Assembly: GCA_045605025.1 (NCBI GenBank)
Contig: JAZUPE010000079.1
Coordinates: 1 to 10,127 of the forward strand
Source of the DNA: SIG598 sp045605025
Lineage (GTDB): Bacteria > Bacillota > Clostridia > Oscillospirales > Acutalibacteraceae
Reading direction: 5' to 3'
DNA length: 10,127 nucleotides
The position numbers and the translations under genes are program-made. The notes under the pieces are model-generated. The model saw only the letters and a program-made list of their open reading frames with translations. It was not told the DNA's origin and did no database searches. Shown piece after piece: positions 6,749 to 10,127 of this stretch (positions within the stretch are counted from its first letter, which is position 1; the number at the start of each line of letters is the position of its first letter).

Positions 6749-8143
6749 ATGAAACTTTGGCAGGGCAGATTCCACAAGCAGCTGGACGAGGCAGCCGATG
6801 CCTACAATTCTTCCATTACCTTTGACAAGAGAATGTACCGTCAGGACATCACCGGCAGCATGGCCCACGCTGCCATGCTGGGCGCTCAGGGCATCATTTC
6901 CAGAGAGGATTCGGAAAAGATCATCGACGGTCTGTCAGGAATTCTTGCGGAAATCGAATCGGGCGAGCTGGAGATTGATCTCTCTGCCGAAGATATCCAC
7001 ACCTTTATCGAAGGTGAGCTGACTGCTCGCATCGGTGATGCGGGCAAGCGTCTGCATACAGCACGCAGCCGCAACGATCAGGTGGCGCTGGACATCCGCC
7101 TGTATCTGCGCGAATCCTGCCGCAATATCGCCGGCAAGCTGGGCAGGCTGATTGTAGTGCTGAGCGGAATGGCGAAAAAGTACGCCGATGCCGTCATGCC
7201 CGGATATACCCATCTGCAGCGCGCTCAGCCCATCACCTTCGGCCACTGGCTCAACGCCTATGGCTGCATGCTGTGGCGTGACGTGCGCCGTATTGAAGAT
7301 GCCGTCGACCGCATGAACATTTCCCCTCTCGGCTGCGGAGCCCTGGCGGGTACAACCTATCCCATCGACCGCCACATGACCGCCGCGCAGCTGGAGATGG
7401 AGGGCTGCTGCCACAATTCGCTGGACGGCGTTTCCGACCGCGATTTCTGCATCGAACTGGCTTCTGCTCTTTCGCTGGTGATGGTGCATCTGTCCCGCTT
7501 CTCCGAGGAGATCATTCTCTACACCTCCTGGGAGTTCAAATTCATTGAGCTGTCCGATGCTTTCTCCACCGGCTCGTCCATCATGCCCCAGAAGAAGAAT
7601 CCCGACATCGCTGAGCTGACACGCGGCAAATCCGGCCGTGTCATCGGTGATCTGGTCACTCTGCTGACCGTTATGAAGGGTCTGCCTCTTGCCTACAACA
7701 AGGACATGCAGGAGGACAAGGAAGCCATCTTTGACGCGGTGGATACCGTCACCATGTGCCTCGATGCCTTTACTCCCATGATCGAGACCATGACCCCGCT
7801 CACAGACAACATGCGCAAGGCTGCCGCCGGCGGATTCATCAACGCCACCGACTGCGCCGACTATCTCACCGGAGTGAAAGGTCTGCCTTTCCGCGACGCG
7901 TACAAGATTACCGGCGAGCTGGTTGCACGCTGCATCGAGCTGGGTGTCACGCTCGAGACTCTGCCTCTCGATGAGTACAAGGCTCTGTGCGACCAGTTTG
8001 ACGAAGGCGTATACGCCGCAATTGACCTTGACCGCTGCGTTGCTGAACGCAAGAGCTACGGCGGCCCCGCTCCTCAGAATGTCATCGAAACAGCCGACAG
8101 CCTTTATCAGGCCGCATCGGCATATGTAAAAAATGTAGAGTAA
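6749..8143 (+). CDS. argH: Argininosuccinate lyase
   Basis: The 464-residue enzyme splits argininosuccinate into arginine and fumarate, the last step of arginine synthesis. It belongs to the fumarase/aspartase superfamily and works as a tetramer in the cytoplasm. The family start MKLWQGRF is present. So are HTARSRNDQVALD (about 103-115), GYTHLQRAQP (152-161, with the conserved His155) and the signature GSSIMPQKKNPD (275-286), whose second or third position holds the catalytic Ser. The length is typical and no key residue is missing. ATG 6749 follows CGAGGA by about 5 nt. It lies 113 bp after argG with no clear terminator, so the two are probably one operon. An antisense ORF of 568 codons over this gene is only a shadow of its codon bias. 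Confidence 0.98.
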   Translation: MKLWQGRFHKQLDEAADAYNSSITFDKRMYRQDITGSMAHAAMLGAQGIISREDSEKIIDGLSGILAEIESGELEIDLSAEDIHTFIEGELTARIGDAGKRLHTARSRNDQVALDIRLYLRESCRNIAGKLGRLIVVLSGMAKKYADAVMPGYTHLQRAQPITFGHWLNAYGCMLWRDVRRIEDAVDRMNISPLGCGALAGTTYPIDRHMTAAQLEMEGCCHNSLDGVSDRDFCIELASALSLVMVHLSRFSEEIILYTSWEFKFIELSDAFSTGSSIMPQKKNPDIAELTRGKSGRVIGDLVTLLTVMKGLPLAYNKDMQEDKEAIFDAVDTVTMCLDAFTPMIETMTPLTDNMRKAAAGGFINATDCADYLTGVKGLPFRDAYKITGELVARCIELGVTLETLPLDEYKALCDQFDEGVYAAIDLDRCVAERKSYGGPAPQNVIETADSLYQAASAYVKNVE

Positions 8144-8257
8144 TGTAATTGAGTGAAATCTGCTGAAACGGATTAGCTGTATTTGCATATATTTTCTCGA
8201 TATTTCTTTGCTTTGCACAATTCTGTCAATTGCGAAGAAATTATCACCGGAGGTCCC

Positions 8258-9268
8258 ATGGATAGATTCAGAATCGGCATACTTGGCGCGGACAGTCCTC
8301 AGGGACAGCAGCTGATGAAGTTGCTGCTCAACCATCCCATTGCCGAACTTGTGGCAGTCAGCACCACTGCGGCAAGCGCCGCTCTCACCGGCAGTCCGGT
8401 GGGCAGCTGCTGCCCGTCGCTTCTTGAACGCTGCTCTCTCAGCTTTGTGTCGGACGGGCAGGTCATGAGTGACGCCGATGTGGTGTTCAATGCCGACATT
8501 GCCGCCGACAGTCAAGAACTGGCGGCAGGCTGTATCAAGAATAAATGCGTGTTTCTCGATATGGCACATGCCTTTCGCATTGCCGATGAGGAGGAATACC
8601 ACCAGTGGTTCGGTACAGGGTTTTCCTATCCCGGACTGCACGATGCGGCGGTATACGGTCTGCCGGAGCTGATGCGTGATTACATGTCAGGCAAGGTGCT
8701 TGCAAGCATTCCCGGCGGAGCAGCCACTGCAGTGCTGCTGGCGCTGACACCGCTGCTGATCGAGCAGCTCATCGAACCGGAGGGCATCAGTGTTGTGCCC
8801 ATGCTTCCCGCGGGAGGCAGCGGGGCGGGTCTGTGTGCCGCTGCGCCGGCGCCTTTTACCGAAATCCCGGAAATGGAGCAGATGCTCAGCGAAGCTGCGG
8901 GGCGCACTGTGCGCATAAACGCTTCGCCCTGCTATACAAACGACCGGAGGGGTCTGCTGGTGGTCTGCACTGCGAAAGCCGCGCTTTCGGCGAGCGCCCG
9001 TACCGTGCGCACCGCGCTGAACACCTATTATTCCGGCGAACGGTTTGTGCGCATACTTCCTCCCGGTTCCCTCGGAGCATCCGTTGCTGCTGTTGAAGGA
9101 TCCAACATCTGTGAGATTTCCTGTCGCTTCGATGAGCGGACCGGTATCGTGACGGTGTGTGCCGCGCTGGACAGCCTTATGAAAGGTTCTGCCGGTCAGG
9201 CGGTGCAGTGCATGAACCGCATTCTGTCCATGCCCGAGGAAATCGGCGTGGATGGACTACCCATTTAA
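8258..9268 (+). CDS. ArgC-like protein lacking catalytic Cys and His
   Basis: The 336 residues match N-acetyl-gamma-glutamyl-phosphate reductase (ArgC) along their length: a GxxGxxxxxG nucleotide-binding start (GILGADSPQG, 7-16), LLLNHPIAELVAV, DMAHAFR (101-107), AVYGLPEL (131-138) and the tail VEGSNICEIS...LMKGSAGQAVQCMN. The active site is gone. The ArgC motif NPGCYPTA reads IPGGAATA (151-158), putting Gly154 in place of the nucleophilic Cys, and HxHxPEIEQ reads FTEIPEMEQ (200-208), losing both histidines. The dinucleotide-site GATG is GADS. It cannot work as a normal ArgC. The reading frame is intact with a good SD, so it is probably expressed as a pseudoenzyme or something repurposed; recent decay is also possible. 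ATG 8258 has GGAGG 4 nt upstream; the in-frame ATG 8183 lacks an SD and would precede the family start. The 114-bp gap after argH holds one weak ArgR-like half box (TGCAT at 8184-8188). Confidence 0.88.
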   Translation: MDRFRIGILGADSPQGQQLMKLLLNHPIAELVAVSTTAASAALTGSPVGSCCPSLLERCSLSFVSDGQVMSDADVVFNADIAADSQELAAGCIKNKCVFLDMAHAFRIADEEEYHQWFGTGFSYPGLHDAAVYGLPELMRDYMSGKVLASIPGGAATAVLLALTPLLIEQLIEPEGISVVPMLPAGGSGAGLCAAAPAPFTEIPEMEQMLSEAAGRTVRINASPCYTNDRRGLLVVCTAKAALSASARTVRTALNTYYSGERFVRILPPGSLGASVAAVEGSNICEISCRFDERTGIVTVCAALDSLMKGSAGQAVQCMNRILSMPEEIGVDGLPI

Positions 9269-9290
9269 TTGATTATTAACATATTCACAG

Positions 9291-9318
9291 TTGAAACTTC
9301 ACGCCGACGATTTATAAT
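9291..9318 (+). promoter_or_regulatory. Promoter ahead of a 43-codon ORF
   Basis: TTGAAA (9291-9296), a 16-nt spacer and TATAAT (9313-9318) predict a start near 9325. An SD and ATG follow at 9343-9358, so this is the front end of a real or former gene. Confidence 0.65.
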
Positions 9319-9355
9319 TTAAGCAGATAGATTTTTGCTATCCGGAGGTGTATCC

Positions 9356-9487
9356 ATGTCCGAAAAGAAACACCGCGACGGGGATAATACTGCCATTTCC
9401 GCAAGCACGCTGGATATCGATGATTTCGAGCCTTTGTCCGACGGACAAAGTCGGAGGCCAAGCGGTCTTAGGAAGACAATTTCATAA
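9356..9487 (+). CDS. 43-residue ORF, probably the start of a broken gene
   Basis: The ORF has a full set of expression signals: a consensus promoter, GGAGG at 9343-9347 (8 nt spacing) and ATG 9356. It encodes a hydrophilic, acidic start (MSEKKHRDGDNTAISASTLD) and then, from about residue 32, a basic unrelated-looking end (SRRPSGLRKTIS) before TAA. The change of character falls at a 19-nt palindrome (9432-9450), after which the DNA is dyad-rich and stops occur in every plus frame. I infer that a longer gene was cut short by a rearrangement near 9440-9450. It may instead be a true small protein. No family is recognised. Confidence 0.4.
   Translation: MSEKKHRDGDNTAISASTLDIDDFEPLSDGQSRRPSGLRKTIS
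9432..9450. repeat. Perfect 19-nt palindrome
   Basis: CTTTGTCCG and CGGACAAAG flank one central base. As RNA it forms a 7-bp hairpin with a 5-nt loop. There is no T-run on either side, so it is not a standard terminator. It could be a protein site, a recombination scar or an RNA 3' hairpin. Confidence 0.6.
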
Positions 9488-9634
9488 ATCAACTCCTTGG
9501 CTCACAGAACGACATGGCTACGATCCGACTTAGCCCTGAACTTCCAAACTTTTTAAATACACAGCATACCTCGTAATAGCCGGGAAAGCGCCTGGCCACT
9601 ATTCGCCGCCGGAGCATCCCAGAGTATATTAAAT
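9449..9634 (-). ncRNA. Candidate structured RNA
   Basis: No protein is evident here. A minus-strand promoter (9641-9669) would start RNA near 9634. The segment 9449-9530 holds three nested stems: 9449-9455 with 9524-9530 (7 bp), 9457-9462 with 9496-9501 (6 bp) and 9465-9469 with 9473-9477 (5 bp). On the minus strand an AAGGAG SD and the five-codon ORF MKLSS lie within the middle stem region. The 3' arm of the outer stem could pair instead with the neighbouring palindrome, as attenuators do. I recognise no known RNA family, and no gene follows on this strand except the antisense side of the argC-like gene. Both ends are uncertain. Confidence 0.28.
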
Positions 9635-9640
9635 CAACTT

Positions 9641-9669
9641 ATTGTACCGCAAAAGCGCTGAAAATGCAA
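9641..9669 (-). promoter_or_regulatory. Minus-strand promoter in the 3' intergenic region
   Basis: On the minus strand TTGCAT (9664-9669), a 17-nt spacer and TACAAT (9641-9646) make a near-consensus promoter. It lies just past the terminator of the minus-strand gene, so it starts a separate transcript that runs towards, and antisense to, the 9356-9487 ORF. Confidence 0.6.
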
Positions 9670-9681
9670 GAAATTCTTTAC

Positions 9682-9715
9682 AAAAAAGCCCCCGAAATAA
9701 CCTTTCGGGGGCTTT
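9682..9715 (-). terminator. Rho-independent terminator of the minus-strand gene
   Basis: A perfect 13-bp stem (9685-9697 with 9703-9715; loop TAACC) has a GC-rich core GCCCCCG. Read on the minus strand it ends in six T's and begins about 10 nt after the stop of the gene at 9726. The plus strand has only three T's after it, but it may also stop transcripts from the left. Confidence 0.88.
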
Positions 9716-9725
9716 AGAGCATCTG

Positions 9726-10127
9726 TCAACGGGAAGCCTCACGCATGGCTACCCCGGTTATGTAATACTTGTTGATCAGCGCTTCCAGATCTTCCTCGTC
9801 GCAGCTGTAGTGGTTGGTAGAAGTGCAAATGTTTTTTTCGCTGAAGGTCTGGCCGTAGCCGGCGGAGGAATAGAGCCGATAGCTGCCGTCCACAAAATTG
9901 ATGCGCACTACCAGCTTGCCGTAGGAAAAGCTGGGGTCTACCGAGGCGGGGACGATCAGCAGCGTTCTGGAAAATTTCAGTTTGGAAAAATCGTACAAAA
10001 AAGCTTCCAGATCTCGATAGGGCAGGTCGTAGGCCGGCTCATAGCGGATGTGAAAATTGCGGGATTCTACCGTTTCTTCCTTGCGAAGGTCGTAAAACTG
10101 CACAGAGTCTACATCCGTTTCCGGGAT
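9726..10127 (-). CDS. C-terminal part of an unrecognised protein
   Basis: The frame is open from the window edge to TGA at 9726-9728, so at least 133 residues are seen and the true start is outside. A GTG at 10103 could be read as a start but has no need to be one, as the frame continues through it (IPETDVDSVQFYDLRK). The visible part is soluble, mixed alpha/beta and rich in Tyr and acidic residues, with strands such as KLVVRINFVDGSYRLYSS and a helix DEEDLEALINKYYITGV at the end. There is no membrane helix, Cys motif or family I can name. It is followed by its own strong terminator and faces away from the arg genes. Confidence 0.75.
   Translation of the reverse strand: MPETDVDSVQFYDLRKEETVESRNFHIRYEPAYDLPYRDLEAFLYDFSKLKFSRTLLIVPASVDPSFSYGKLVVRINFVDGSYRLYSSAGYGQTFSEKNICTSTNHYSCDEEDLEALINKYYITGVAMREASR

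Noticed and set aside
8183..8257. ATG 8183 as the start of the argC-like gene
   Set aside because: It has no SD and adds 25 residues before the family's usual start; ATG 8258 has GGAGG in place.
6935..8641. A 568-codon minus-strand ORF opposite argH and the argC-like gene
   Set aside because: It spans two well-supported plus-strand genes and the gap between them; codon bias of argH keeps the frame open.
9449..9530. A tRNA-like gene with a 7-bp closing stem
   Set aside because: There is no T arm with TTCRA, no proper anticodon arm and no CCA, so the likeness stops at the closing stem.

Overview
The window looks like a Clostridia-type Firmicute chromosome, probably Oscillospiraceae/Faecalibacterium-like. 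The grounds are strong AGGAGG-type ribosome binding sites, sigma-A promoters of the TTGNNN-N17-TANAAT kind, moderately GC-rich housekeeping genes and a Clostridia-style large serine recombinase. The genus is a guess from style; no marker gene is present.

Left (1-2010): the end of a mobile element. Two small ORFs run into a large serine recombinase (325-1899). The second, 39 codons long, has a near-perfect SD and shares an ATGA with the recombinase start. A 15-bp hairpin inside it buries the recombinase SD, which suggests translational coupling.

Middle (2010-2570): on the minus strand, an intact tRNA-Ala(CGC) with encoded CCA and a terminator. Between it and its only convincing promoter lie three 101-bp tandem repeats. 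Each ends with an exact copy of the first 22 nt of the same tRNA, so the gene seems to have been pushed about 300 bp from its promoter. The element sits on the 3' side of this tRNA. A divergent plus-strand promoter follows.

2570-5269: a two-gene unit. The first gene encodes a membrane protein with about 12 helices, a LuxR-type HTH and a long charged tail. The second encodes a secreted, single-anchor protein of unknown function.

5270-9268: arginine biosynthesis. Two ArgR-like boxes 21 bp apart and a consensus promoter precede argG (argininosuccinate synthase) and argH (argininosuccinate lyase), which together make arginine from citrulline and aspartate. A third gene resembles argC (N-acetyl-gamma-glutamyl-phosphate reductase), but its catalytic Cys is Gly and its HxHxPEI histidines are gone, so it is probably a pseudoenzyme or repurposed paralogue.

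9269-10127: a 457-bp gap with converging promoters, a 43-codon ORF that looks like the start of a broken gene, and a dyad-rich block that could be a structured RNA. A bidirectional-looking terminator and the 3' part of an unrecognised minus-strand gene close the window.
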